Origin: 66-474 sp040388785
Lineage (GTDB): Bacteria > Pseudomonadota > Gammaproteobacteria > Xanthomonadales > Rhodanobacteraceae
DNA length: 64,000 bases
NCBI GenBank assembly: GCA_040388785.1
Contig: JAZKBD010000003.1
Location: forward strand, 1-64,000
Direction of reading: 5' to 3'
Shown: positions 54,453-63,401 of the stretch, piece by piece
Layout: the number at the start of each line of letters is the position of its first letter
Position numbering within the stretch: position 1 is the stretch's first letter
Position numbers and translations under genes: made by a program
Notes under the pieces: generated by a model
Told to the model about the DNA's origin: nothing
The model's input: the letters and a program-made list of their open reading frames with translations, nothing else
Database searches by the model: none

Positions 54453-55757
54453 ATGATCGCGCCGGCGGAATTCGCGCGACGCCGCCGGGAGTTGATGCGC
54501 ATGGCGGGCGACAGCGCGGCGCTGGTGGTGGCGGCCGCGCCACGGCGCATGCGCAACGCGGATGCCGCATGGCCTTACCGGCAGGATTCCGATTTCCACT
54601 ACCTCACCGGATTTCCCGAGCCCGATGCCGTGCTGGCGTTGCTGCCGGGCCGCGACCGCGGGGAGGTGGTGCTGTTCTGCCGCGAACGCGATCGCGAACA
54701 CGAACGCATCGACGGCGTGCGCGTTGGTCCGGACGAGGCGGTCGCCCGCTTCGGCGTCGACGACGCCTTTCCGGTCGAGGACATCGACGACATCCTGCCC
54801 GGCATGCTGGAGGGGCGCACGCGCCTGTACTGCCATTTCGGGCGCGAAAACGACTTCGATGCGCAGCTTCTGCGCTGGCTTCGTCGGCTGCGCAGCAGCC
54901 GCGGCGGCGCGGTGGTGCCGCGCGAGTTCGTGGCGCTCGGCCATTTGCTGCACGAATTGCGCTTGTACAAATCACCCGCCGAGCTGGCCTTGATGCGGCG
55001 CGCGGCCAGCATCGCCGCGGAAGCGCAGCAGGCCGCGGTGCGCGCGGCGCGGCCGGGTGCAGCCGAGTACGAAGTGGAAGCCGCGCTGTTGCAGGTCATG
55101 CGCGCGCGTGGCGCGGTGCCGTCGTATCCACCGACGGTGGCTGGTGGCGTCAACGCCTGCGTGTTGCACTACACCGCCAACCAGGGCCGGCTCGCGCGCG
55201 GCAGCTTGTTGCTGATCGACGCCGGTGCCGAAATGGCGTGCTACGCGTCGGATATCACGCGTACCTGGCCGGTCGGTGGCCGCTTCAGTGCGTCACAACG
55301 CGCCCTCTACGAAGTGACGCACGATGCGCAACACGCGGCGATCGACGAAGTGCGGGCGGGGCAGCCGTTCACCGCTGCGCACGATGCCGCGGTGCGCGTG
55401 ATCGTCCGCGGCCTTTGTGCGCTGAAGTTGCTGGAGGGCGGCGCGCGCGCGGCATTGAAATCCGGGAAGTACAAGCGCTACTTCCCGCACAAGACCGGGC
55501 ACTGGATCGGCCTCGATGTCCACGACGTCGGGGATTACCGCGTCGATGACCAGCCGCGCGTGCTCGAGCCCGGCATGGTGGTGACGGTCGAGCCGGGTAT
55601 CTACATTCCGCCGGACGACACGACTGTGCCATCGAAATGGCGGGGAATCGGCGTGCGGATCGAGGATGTCGTCGCTGTTGCCGCGCGCGGCAACGAAGTG
55701 CTGACGGCCGGCCTCCCCAAGGACATCGACGCCGTGCAGGCGCTGTGCACAGCGTGA
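54453..55757 (+). CDS. pepP: Xaa-Pro aminopeptidase
   Basis: This 434-residue cytosolic metallopeptidase removes N-terminal residues before proline. A regulatory N-terminal domain with AWPYRQDSDFHYLTGFPEPD is followed by the pita-bread domain. Its metal ligands lie in LLIDAGAEMACYASDITRTWP (two Asp), HKTGHWIGLDVHDVG (His), TVEPGIYIP (Glu) and GVRIEDVVAV (Glu). The ATG has GTGGAG upstream. In many relatives pepP sits with ygfB and ubiH; neither is here. Confidence 0.95.
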   Translation: MIAPAEFARRRRELMRMAGDSAALVVAAAPRRMRNADAAWPYRQDSDFHYLTGFPEPDAVLALLPGRDRGEVVLFCRERDREHERIDGVRVGPDEAVARFGVDDAFPVEDIDDILPGMLEGRTRLYCHFGRENDFDAQLLRWLRRLRSSRGGAVVPREFVALGHLLHELRLYKSPAELALMRRAASIAAEAQQAAVRAARPGAAEYEVEAALLQVMRARGAVPSYPPTVAGGVNACVLHYTANQGRLARGSLLLIDAGAEMACYASDITRTWPVGGRFSASQRALYEVTHDAQHAAIDEVRAGQPFTAAHDAAVRVIVRGLCALKLLEGGARAALKSGKYKRYFPHKTGHWIGLDVHDVGDYRVDDQPRVLEPGMVVTVEPGIYIPPDDTTVPSKWRGIGVRIEDVVAVAARGNEVLTAGLPKDIDAVQALCTA

Positions 55758-55854
55758 TCGGCGCTACCCCCAGTCCGCTCGATCCGGTTTCATGTATGGT
55801 TCGCCAAAGGACGATCGATCGTCCGCGCCGTATCGACATCCATCGGAGATCCGC

Positions 55855-56268
55855 ATGGCCGCAAGCAATTCGTGGAGCAAAGCCTCGCCTTATCTCTTGA
55901 GTCTCCTGCGCATCGTGGTCGCTTTCCTGTTCCTGTGCCACGGTGCCGACAAACTGTTCCATCTTCCAGGCGGGCCTTTCACGCTGATCTCCAGCGCGAA
56001 GTTGTTTACGCTGGTACCCGGGCTCGCGGGTATCCTGGAATTCGGCGGTGGCTTGCTGCTGCTGTTTGGCCTGTTCTCGCGTCCCGTGGCCTTCATCCTG
56101 TCCGGTGAAATGGCGTTTGCTTATTTCATGGCGCACTTTCCCGCCAATCACATCTTTCCTTACCTCAACCACGGCGAGAGTGCCGTGCTGTTCTGCTTCG
56201 TGTTCCTGTACCTGTCCGCGGCGGGCCCGGGTCCATTGAGCGCGGATCGCGCGCGCGGCCGCGCCTGA
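55855..56268 (+). CDS. DoxX family membrane protein
   Basis: This 137-residue four-helix membrane protein has LLRIVVAFLFLCHGADKLFH, GLAGILEFGGGLLLLFGLFSR and ALSGEMAFAYFMAHFP-like segments, diagnostic of DoxX. GGAGATCCGC before the ATG decides the start. It lies 13 bases upstream of a VOC-family gene. The family has been linked to redox and sulfur chemistry, but the role here is unknown. Confidence 0.88.
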   Translation: MAASNSWSKASPYLLSLLRIVVAFLFLCHGADKLFHLPGGPFTLISSAKLFTLVPGLAGILEFGGGLLLLFGLFSRPVAFILSGEMAFAYFMAHFPANHIFPYLNHGESAVLFCFVFLYLSAAGPGPLSADRARGRA

Positions 56269-56280
56269 AGGAGCATCGCC

Positions 56281-56655
56281 ATGCACCGCAGCCGCCTGTG
56301 CAGCATCGTCATCGATTGCAAGACCGATGATCTCGAAGCCGCCGCGCAATTCTGGTCGCGGGCGTTGGGTCGGCCGTACAAGCCCGACGACGATCCGAAA
56401 TATGTCGACATCCAGACCGGTGACGACGAGCCGATCGTGCTGGTGCAGAAAGTCGACCATGAAAGCCGCGTGCACCTGGATATCGAGAGCGACGACATCG
56501 AGGCGGAAGTGAAACGACTCGAAACGCTCGGCGCAAAGCGCGTGGCTACGATCAAGACCTGGGTGGTGATGGAAGCGCCTACCGGCCAGCGCTTCTGCGT
56601 GGTTCGCCCGCAGCACAATGGCGAACTTGGACCTCACGCCAACACGTGGGAATGA
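56281..56655 (+). CDS. VOC-superfamily (glyoxalase-like) protein
   Basis: This 124-residue protein has two beta-alpha-beta-beta-beta modules. Features include LCSIVIDCKTDDLEAAAQFW at the start, RVHLDIESDDIEAEVKRLETLGA, and the closing strand GQRFCVVRPQ, typical of the glyoxalase-like family. It follows DoxX closely and is likely co-transcribed. Possible roles are metal-dependent lyase or antibiotic binding; the sequence does not decide. Confidence 0.85.
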   Translation: MHRSRLCSIVIDCKTDDLEAAAQFWSRALGRPYKPDDDPKYVDIQTGDDEPIVLVQKVDHESRVHLDIESDDIEAEVKRLETLGAKRVATIKTWVVMEAPTGQRFCVVRPQHNGELGPHANTWE

Positions 56656-56788
56656 TCGAAGGCTTTCTCGCCAGGGCGCGGAGATCTTGGCCAGGGGTGA
56701 TGATTCCAAAGGCCGTTCTGTCCACGATGGGAAAGCGACACCGGCTCGATGCGCTTCGTGCAACAGCGATCAGGACGATCGCAAAAAC

Positions 56789-58627
56789 CTAGAACACCAC
56801 GTTGACCATGATCAACGTGACGACCAGCATCACCAGTGTCAGCGGCAGGCCCACGCGCAGGAAGTCGCGCGACTTGTAACCGCCGGGACCGGCGACGATC
56901 AACAGCACCGGGCTCGCGCCCGGCATCAGGAAGGTGTTGGAGACCGACAGTGCGACGATCAGTGCGTACATGGCGGGATTGCCGCCCGAAGCCAGCGCGA
57001 CGTTGATGGCCATCGGCACCATCATCACGGCTGCGCCGACGTTCGACATCACCTGCGAGGCGATCAACGCCAGGATTGCGATGAAGGCCTGCAGCAGCCA
57101 CTGCGGCAGGCCGCCGAGGTGGCGCATGATCTCCTGCGCCATCCACGCCGCGGTGCCGGTCGAATCCATCGAGATGCCGAGCGGAATCAGCGAGGCCATC
57201 ACGAAGATGGTCTTCCAGTTGATCGCGCCGTAGGCCTCGTCCATGTTGAGCACGCCGGCCAGCAGCATGCCGACCGCGCCGGTCAGCATTGCCACCGAAA
57301 GCCGCAAGTCCGTGAATAGCCCAAGCCCCATCGCCAGCGCGAAGAACACCAGCGCATAACGCACCTTGCCCGGCCGCTGTTCCTCGCTGGGAATGTCGGT
57401 GACGGGCACCAAATCGCGGCTTTCGGCGGCCAGCGAGAGATCACGCCAGTAGCTGTGCAGCACCAGCGAGTCGCCCGCGCGCAGGGTCATCTTGCGTACA
57501 TCCTCGCCGCGTGTGACTTCGTCGCCGCGGTTCAATGCCAGCACCGAAATCCCATAGCGTTTGCGCAGTCGCAGCTCGCCGACCTGGTGCTTGACCCATT
57601 TCGAATTGGGCGGGATCACCACTTCGGAAATGCCGGCGCGGGTGGGATTGAACATGTCGGCCAGTGCCTGGATGCGGTTGCCGACGCGGCACTGCAACGC
57701 CTGCGCGAATGCGGTGACATCGGCGCGTGCGCCGAGCACGCCGAGCACGGTGCCGACCCAGATCATCTGGTCCGAAGGCGGCGCGAGGCGCGCTTCGTTG
57801 CCGTTCTTGACTGCGAGGATCAGCGGCGCCTTCTCCAGCGTTTCGGCTTCACCGATGCTCATGCCCACCAGCGGGCTGTCGGCGGTGACGGTAAGTTCCA
57901 GCACCTCGCCATCGATGCCGTAGGTATCGGCGAAGTAGCTCTCGGTGCGTCCCGGCGTCACCTTCGGCTTGTCGTCCTCGTCCGGCATCAGGCGTCGCGT
58001 GAACAGCGCGAAGTAACCGATGCCGACCAGCAGCAACGGAATGCCGATCGGCGTGATCGAGAACAGCGAAAACGGTTCGATGGTCTGCGCGCCGGGCGGC
58101 AGGTTGCGGTCGGCACTCGCGATCAGGTCGTTGAGCAGGATCAGCGGCGAATTGGAAATCAGCGTCATGCTGGTGCCGGCCAGGATGCAGAACGCCATCG
58201 GCAGCAGCAGGCGCTTCAGCGGCACGCCGGTGCGCGCGGAAATGCGGCTGGCGACCGGCAGGAACAACGCGGCCAGCGCCTGGCTCTGGATGATCGACGA
58301 CAGGCTGCCGACCGTGCTGTTGAGCAGCAGTGACACCCGGCTTTCCACGCCGCCGGACAGGCGCAGGATGAACGACGCGGCCTTGTTGAGCATGCCGGTG
58401 CGATCGAGGCCGGCGCCCATGATCATGATGCCCATCAGCGACAACACGGCGTTGGACGCGAAGCCATCGAACAACTGCTGCACCGGCATCAGCCCGGTGA
58501 TGCCGATCACCACCAGCACCAGCAGCGCCACGATGTCGGCGCGCACCCATTCCAGGATCAGCATGATCACCGTGAAGCCGACCAGCCCGAGCACCAGCAG
58601 CATGTCGGGGGTGAGGGTCAGCTCCAT
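56789..58627 (-). CDS. SLC13/ArsB-type permease with RCK_C domains
   Basis: This 612-residue transporter has two membrane halves. The first (about 1-190) includes FDGFASNAVLSLMGIMIMGAG and the hairpin SIIQSQALAALFLP. The second (about 395-612) includes ANAALASGGNPAMYAL-like and NTFLMPGASPVLLIVAGPGGYK segments, and ends near the C-terminus. A soluble central region (about 205-370) contains TrkA-C/RCK_C-like modules (YGIDGEVLELTVTADSPLVG, GISEVVIPPNSKWVKH). This is the di- and tricarboxylate or sulfate transporter architecture; the ion carried is not determined. It lies between the VOC gene (convergent, 133 bases) and trmB (43 bases). Confidence 0.88.
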   Translation of the reverse strand: MELTLTPDMLLVLGLVGFTVIMLILEWVRADIVALLVLVVIGITGLMPVQQLFDGFASNAVLSLMGIMIMGAGLDRTGMLNKAASFILRLSGGVESRVSLLLNSTVGSLSSIIQSQALAALFLPVASRISARTGVPLKRLLLPMAFCILAGTSMTLISNSPLILLNDLIASADRNLPPGAQTIEPFSLFSITPIGIPLLLVGIGYFALFTRRLMPDEDDKPKVTPGRTESYFADTYGIDGEVLELTVTADSPLVGMSIGEAETLEKAPLILAVKNGNEARLAPPSDQMIWVGTVLGVLGARADVTAFAQALQCRVGNRIQALADMFNPTRAGISEVVIPPNSKWVKHQVGELRLRKRYGISVLALNRGDEVTRGEDVRKMTLRAGDSLVLHSYWRDLSLAAESRDLVPVTDIPSEEQRPGKVRYALVFFALAMGLGLFTDLRLSVAMLTGAVGMLLAGVLNMDEAYGAINWKTIFVMASLIPLGISMDSTGTAAWMAQEIMRHLGGLPQWLLQAFIAILALIASQVMSNVGAAVMMVPMAINVALASGGNPAMYALIVALSVSNTFLMPGASPVLLIVAGPGGYKSRDFLRVGLPLTLVMLVVTLIMVNVVF

Positions 58628-58669
58628 CGGGCCATGGTCCGGTCAGGTCAGTGGGTCGACTGGCAATCG

Positions 58670-59377
58670 TTACACACGGTCATACAACAAATCAGTAACC
58701 GGGTGGCCGAGATTGATCCCGCGTCGCTCGAAACGCGTTTCGATCCGCCACGCTGGACGCTTCGCTTCACCGCTTTCCCCTGTCCGCAATCGCCAGCCCG
58801 GTTGCATGGCCAGCACTTCCCGCATGTGCGAAGCATACTCGGGCCAGTCGGTGGCGAGGTGCAGCAGGCCGCCCGCTTTCATGCGCGTCATCAACAGTTC
58901 GACGAACGCCAGCTGGATCAGCCGCCGCTTGTGGTGGCGCTTCTTGGGCCATGGATCGGGAAACCAGATGCGGACTTCGTCGAGCGCGGCCTCGGGAATT
59001 TCGTTCCGCAGCACATCCCCCGCATCGTGGTTCCACAGGCGCACGTTGCGCACGTCGCGCGCGGCCAGCGCATTCATCAGCCGTCCGACGCCGGGGCGAT
59101 GTACTTCGATGCCGAGATAATCCCGCGCCGGATCGTGTTCCGCCGCCCAGGCCAGCGCTTCGCCATTGCCGAAGCCGATCTCCAGCACGTGCGGCGCCGT
59201 TCGGCCGAACACTGCGTCGAGATCACGCAGCTCGCCCTGGTAGTCGATGCCGAAACGCGCCCAGTGTTCCGCGAACGCGCGCTGCTGCGCGGGGGTTATG
59301 CGTCCTTCACGCAGGACGAAGCTGCGGATGGTGCGGGGATGTTCGGATCGATCGTTGTCGCGCGAACCGGGGTTCAA
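58670..59377 (-). CDS. trmB: tRNA (guanine-N7-)-methyltransferase
   Basis: This 235-residue SAM-dependent enzyme methylates G46 of tRNA. It has the SAM loop VLEIGFGNGEALAWAAEHDP, EVHRPGVGRLM, DAGDVLRNEIPEA, the catalytic region WFPDPWPKKRHHKRRLIQ, and the ending TRFERRG. No ATG fits the family length. The best start is TTG at 59377, which overlaps the thiG stop as TTGA and has GGA nine bases upstream. Upstream in-frame ATGs lie inside thiG and would add residues absent from the family. Confidence 0.92.
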   Translation of the reverse strand: MNPGSRDNDRSEHPRTIRSFVLREGRITPAQQRAFAEHWARFGIDYQGELRDLDAVFGRTAPHVLEIGFGNGEALAWAAEHDPARDYLGIEVHRPGVGRLMNALAARDVRNVRLWNHDAGDVLRNEIPEAALDEVRIWFPDPWPKKRHHKRRLIQLAFVELLMTRMKAGGLLHLATDWPEYASHMREVLAMQPGWRLRTGESGEAKRPAWRIETRFERRGINLGHPVTDLLYDRV

Positions 59378-60186
59378 GCGATCAATCCGTCGACGGGGCT
59401 GGATGCCGACGCGTAGCGCTTGCGCGGGATGCGTCCGGCGCGGAACGCGGCGCGCCCGGCTTCGATTGCGCACTTCATGGCGTGCGCCATCAGCACCGGA
59501 TCCTTGGCGTGCGCGATCGCGGTGTTAATCAGCACGCCATCGCATCCGAGTTCCATCGCCAGCGCCGCGTCCGATGCGGTGCCGACGCCGGCATCGACGA
59601 TCACCGGAATTTTCGCGTTCTCGACGATTTCCATGATCGTGTAGCGGTTCTGGATGCCGAGCCCCGAACCGATCGGCGCAGCCAGCGGCATCACGGCGAC
59701 GCAACCCAGCTCCTCGAAACGGCGTGCGAGCAGCGGATCATCGGTGGTGTAGACCATCACGTCGAAGCCATCCTTCACCAGCATTTCGGCGGCGGCGAGC
59801 GTTTCGATGATGTCGGGGTACAGGGTTTTCTGATCGCCGATGGTTTCCAGCTTGACCAGCGAATGGCCGTCCAGCAGTTCGCGTGCGAGCCGGCAGGTGC
59901 GCAGGCATTCGTCGGCGGTGTGGCAACCCGCGGTGTTGGGCAGCAAGGTGTAGCACTCGGGCGGCAAGGCATCGAGCAGGTTCGGTTCGCCGGGTTTCTG
60001 CCCCAGGTTCATCCGCCGCACCGCGAAGGTGATGATTTCCGAGCCCGCCGCTTCGGTCGCGCGACGGGTTTCATCGAGGTCCTTGTACTTTCCGGTGCCG
60101 GTCAGCAGGCGCGAGCGATACGCGCGGCCGGCAATCATCAGCGGGTCGGGGATGTCGGGTGAAACGGTTTGCGGCAGGGCATTCAT
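59374..60186 (-). CDS. thiG: thiazole synthase
   Basis: This 270-residue TIM-barrel enzyme builds the thiazole phosphate of thiamine from dehydroglycine, DXP and ThiS-thiocarboxylate. Motifs are PLMIAGRAYRSRLLTGTGKY, FAVRRMN, LPNTAGCHTADECLRT, VKLETIGDQKTLYPD (catalytic Lys) and VDAGVGTASDAALAMELG. The ATG MNALPQ is chosen to fit the family; an ATG at 60207 would add seven residues. It lies 45 bases after thiS. Confidence 0.96.
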   Translation of the reverse strand: MNALPQTVSPDIPDPLMIAGRAYRSRLLTGTGKYKDLDETRRATEAAGSEIITFAVRRMNLGQKPGEPNLLDALPPECYTLLPNTAGCHTADECLRTCRLARELLDGHSLVKLETIGDQKTLYPDIIETLAAAEMLVKDGFDVMVYTTDDPLLARRFEELGCVAVMPLAAPIGSGLGIQNRYTIMEIVENAKIPVIVDAGVGTASDAALAMELGCDGVLINTAIAHAKDPVLMAHAMKCAIEAGRAAFRAGRIPRKRYASASSPVDGLIA

Positions 60187-60231
60187 GGCAGGCGCATCTG
60201 GATGCAAAACGCAATTGTAGTGCGTCGTGCT

Positions 60232-60432
60232 TCAGCCGCCGCCCATGGCCTGCACGATCTCCACCCGATCGCCTTCGTGCAGCGCGTGTTCGGCGTGCCG
60301 GCTGCGCGGCACGATTTCGCGGTTCACTTCCACCGCAACGCGGCGATCGCCGTGCCCGGTTCCTTCGAGCAGCCGGGTTATCGTGGTGGCCGCGTCGCAT
60401 TCGTGCGGCTCGCCGTTGAGAAAAATCTTCAT
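60232..60432 (-). CDS. thiS: sulfur-carrier protein ThiS
   Basis: This 66-residue ubiquitin-like sulfur carrier begins MKIFLNGEPHEC, has VNREIVPRSRH and ends in the essential Gly-Gly (AMGGG). It is charged as a thiocarboxylate and donates sulfur to ThiG, whose gene follows directly. No ThiF-type activating gene is in this window. Confidence 0.95.
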   Translation of the reverse strand: MKIFLNGEPHECDAATTITRLLEGTGHGDRRVAVEVNREIVPRSRHAEHALHEGDRVEIVQAMGGG

Positions 60433-60446
60433 GCGCGAAGTTTAAT

Positions 60447-60470
60447 GCCCCGCGACTCGCGTCGCGGGGC
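60447..60470 (-). terminator. perfect 10-bp hairpin, probable terminator
   Basis: GCCCCGCGAC-TCGC-GTCGCGGGGC lies 18 bases after the stop of the FecR-like gene (minus strand) and just upstream of thiS. The sequence that follows on the minus strand (ATTAAACTT) is AT-rich but not a clean U-tract, so termination is likely only partial. Confidence 0.55.
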
Positions 60471-60487
60471 GTCTTGCTGCGTGCCGC

Positions 60488-62957
60488 TCAGCGGACCGGG
60501 TTGCCGCTGCTTTCGGGAGGATGCTTCCTAGGCGGTGGCTCACGGCGTTGCGGCGGCGGATTGTTGCGCGGCTGTGGTGCACGCTGCATCTGGCGCTGCT
60601 GCACCTGTTGCTGACGCATTTGCATCTCGCGCTGTTGCTGCTGCATTTGCGTGGCGCGTTGCTGCTGGGCCTGTTGGTCCCTCGCGCGTTGTTGTTCCTG
60701 CATTTGCGCTTGACGCTGCTGTTGCATCTGCTGCTCGCGGGCCCGTTCCTGCTGTGCCTGTTGATCGCGCGCGCGTTGCTGCTCTTGCATCTGGCGTTGC
60801 TGCTGTGCTTGCTGGTCGCGTGCACGCTGCTGTGCCTGTGCCTGTGCTTGGCGTTGCTGTTGCGCTTGCTGCTCGCGTGCGCGTTGCTGCGCCTCGGCCT
60901 GTGCTTGCTGCTGTTGCTGCGCGGCGCGGTTGTCGACCTGTTGCGGTGCGCGTTCTACCGGCCGCACCACGGGCAGGCGGCCCGAAGTGGGCGCGCTGTT
61001 CCGTTGCGGTTCGCCCGCGGGACGGATCACGGGTGCGCGCGGCAACGTCGCGGGCTGATTGGGATGTGCGAAGCGCGCGGAGGGCAATTCATTGGGGCGC
61101 GAGGGGGCGTTCCGCACGGGGTTCACCGGCGCCTGGATCGGATGCACCGTGTTCTTGAACGGCTCGGTCGGACTGGGACGGCGCGCGGACGGTTCGCCTG
61201 GACGCGGTGCCACGACGGAGCGTGTCGGTTGGGTACGCGCCGCCGGTTCCGACGGTCGCGGCGGCGGCGTCGCACGAGGTGCTGCGCCGATCGCTGCAGC
61301 GCCGGTGGCTGCGCGAACCAGCTTCACGCGATCCTCGCGCGGCGCCGGCTGCGTCTTGCGCAGGTTCTGCAGCTGCGCCGGCGTCAACGGCTGGCCATGC
61401 TGGCTGGCGATGACTTTCTGGCGCGCCGCGAAATCGACCGGACGCGGCGGCGGCTGGTGGCGCGCGACCACCGGACGCGCGAACGGCTCGCGGCCCTTGA
61501 TCGCGGTCGGCCGCGCCGTCGGGTGGCCCAAGCCCTGGCTGCTCCGGTCGGGGGTGGCAGTGGGGCGCACCGCAACTTCGGTGCGTGCGAGTTGGGTGCG
61601 GTTGAGCTTCAACACGGCGGGACGCACGGGACGCGCGCCGGTGAAGACGTTCTGCGGCACCGCCGTCACGGCGGCCGGCATCGTACGGTACGCATAGTCA
61701 TGCCCGCCGCGCGGCGGCACCCGGCCCGCACGGTAATCGCCGTAGAAATTGTTGATGACCGTCTTGTTGACGTACACGTTGCGGATGTTGGTGACGTTGA
61801 CGTTGGTGAAGTAATTGCGCGAGGCGTGGAACCACGGCACGTACACGTCGCGCGGGCCCAGCGGGAACCAGCCCACCGGGCCGCCACCGCCGATGTTGAT
61901 CGAGAGCGACAGTCCCGAGCCGCCGACGAACGCGACCAGCGCCGGCGCGTACAACGGGCGCACGTGCACCGGCCCCGGCATCCAGCCCCAACGGCTGCGG
62001 ACGTAAACCCAGCGGCCGTCATGGAAAGGCGCGAAACCCCACGGCTCATCGCCCACCCAGGTCCAGCCCCAGGGATCGATCCACGCCCAATGGCCGTTGC
62101 GGTAAGGCGCCCAGTCGGCCGGCACCGAACTCGGATACCACACGGTGCCGTAGTCGGGGGTGTTGTCCCATTGGCCGTATTGATCGAGATCATCGCCACC
62201 GATCATGTCGGGCGGCACGTATTGCTGCTGTTGCTGTGCATAGCGGTTGTAGTTCGCGTCGCGCGCCTCGCAGAAGCGATCGAAATCGTCGGGCTGCGGC
62301 AGGCTGTTGGTTTCGACGCTGGCGAGCGTCGAATCGTTGAAGCGATAGGACGTGCCCGCGGCCACCTGCCGGCTGACGCCGTTCTCACCGTAGACGGTGC
62401 CCGAGCCTTGGAACACGGTGACCATGCTGCCGGTGCCGGAGGGATCATCGTCGATGCGATAGGTTCCGGCGGTGGAGGCGACGAAGGCAACCGTCGGCGT
62501 GTCCACCTCGAAGTTTTCGCCTTGGGCAAGCTGGCGCACCGCGATGTTCAGCGTGCCCTGCGAAAGTTCGACCTGCACGTTGTCCTGGTCGAGGTTGAGG
62601 AAATCGAACGCGCTGTCGTTGTTGATGCGGATNNNNNNNNNNGATCGCGGCGTCGCCGAGTTCCAGCACGGCGCGGCCGTCGTCGCCGGTCAGCAGGCGA
62701 TCGCCGATCACCATCGGGCGATTGACTTCCACCGAACCCCAGTCGGTTTCCCCGGCCGGCGCGAACTGCACCTGGCCGGACAGGTACGCGAGCCGCGCGA
62801 CACGTCCGGGTGCCTGAGCGGAATCGTCGGGCGCCTGCGATTGATCGGAAGGCTGCGAATCGTCGTACTGCTGCGCCTGGACCGTGGCCGCGCCGAGCAG
62901 CAAGGCACAGACGCCGGCGGCGACGAGCAACTGACGCGAAAGGCGGAAACGGGACAT
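60488..62957 (-). CDS. FecR-like exported protein with Gln/Arg-rich tail (split by gap)
   Basis: This is a secreted protein of roughly 820 residues. Signal peptide LLVAAGVCALLLGAATVQAQ; a FecR-like beta domain (VARLAYLSGQVQFAPAGETDW, VIGDRLLTGDDGRAVLELGD); and after the gap, INNDSAFDFLNLDQDNVQVE with VDTPTVAFVAS. Then come aromatic WIDPWGWTWVGDEPWGFAPF repeats and a Pro/Arg-rich tail. The tail has tandem Gln-rich units such as QQRARDQQAQQQR (coding 60520-60930). The gap at 62633 changes the frame, but both sides belong to one gene. This is the DUF6600/FecR-type group. It is probably periplasmic or envelope-associated; its function is unknown. Confidence 0.8.
62633..62642. other. assembly gap (10 N) inside FecR-like gene
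   Basis: The N-terminal part ends ELGDAAI before the gap and the next part resumes IRINNDSAFDF in another frame. The two would join almost directly in related proteins, so very little sequence is likely missing and the stated length is not reliable. Confidence 0.88.
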
Positions 62958-63116
62958 GGGAAACCCCCGTGGCGAAACGGGCGCTCATGGATTGCGTCGG
63001 TGCGGCGCCCCTCGTCCGACGCGCTCATCTCAACCCAGCCGCGCTGAATGCGCGCCTGCTGCGCCGAGTATCCTAAGCATGGCCTAAGAAAACGTTTAGC
63101 CGGCGTTCGGTGGTCG

Positions 63117-63146
63117 TTGCATGCCCGCCGCGCGCATCGCTAACAT
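63117..63146 (+). promoter_or_regulatory. promoter of tRNA-Gly
   Basis: TTGCAT (63117-63122) and TAACAT (63141-63146) are spaced by 18 bases. They lie about a dozen bases before the mature 5' end of the tRNA, as expected for a tRNA promoter. They sit in a 201-base divergent gap with the FecR-like gene in which I see no other feature. Confidence 0.6.
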
Positions 63147-63158
63147 CGCCTTCCCGGC

Positions 63159-63229
63159 GCGGGTGTAGCTCAATGGCAGAGCTGTAGCTTCCCAAGCTAC
63201 TGACGAGGGTTCGATTCCCTTCACCCGCT
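63159..63229 (+). tRNA. tRNA-Gly (anticodon CCC)
   Basis: A 71-base cloverleaf without encoded CCA: acceptor GCGGGTG / CACCCGC, discriminator T, D-arm GCTCAATGGCAGAGC, anticodon stem GTAGC / GCTAC with loop TTCCCAA, T-arm AGGGTTCGATTCCCT. The CCC anticodon reads GGG. The repeat copy F starts nine bases downstream. Confidence 0.95.
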
Positions 63230-63237
63230 TGGTTTTT

Positions 63238-63374
63238 GCGATCATCCATGATCGCTGCATCCCCGGTGATCTCGTAACCGAAAAAGATCTTGGCTTCGTC
63301 AACATCACGGCCTTTAGAGCCGCCATCCATGGCCAAGAGCTCCGTGGCCTGACTTTCAACAAAAGCGGCTTCGA
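63238..63374 (+). repeat. dispersed intergenic repeat, copy F
   Basis: It starts GCGATCATCCATGATCGCTG, contains GCCGCCATCCATGGCCAAGA followed by GCTCCGTGGCC, and ends GACTTTCAACAAAAGCGGCT. It is the reverse-orientation match of copy A and the longest clean example, located between tRNA-Gly and rimK. Confidence 0.85.
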
Positions 63375-63401
63375 GCGAAATACTTCTACAGAGCCTCTTT
63401 A

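Noticed and set aside
60595..60930. Possible CRISPR or tandem DNA repeat
   Set aside because: The periodicity is imperfect, in-frame and codes for Gln/Arg repeats of an exported protein; there are no spacers or cas genes. No CRISPR array was seen anywhere in the window.
62445..62578. Separate gene starting inside the FecR-like region at 62578
   Set aside because: The apparent start only reflects the frame change caused by the assembly gap; the sequence upstream and downstream belongs to one FecR-like protein.
60521..62725. Plus-strand open frame of over 700 codons, leucine-rich
   Set aside because: It is antisense to the Gln/Arg-rich tail and aromatic repeats of the FecR-like gene and also crosses an assembly gap. 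The Leu-rich stretches simply mirror CAG-type codons.
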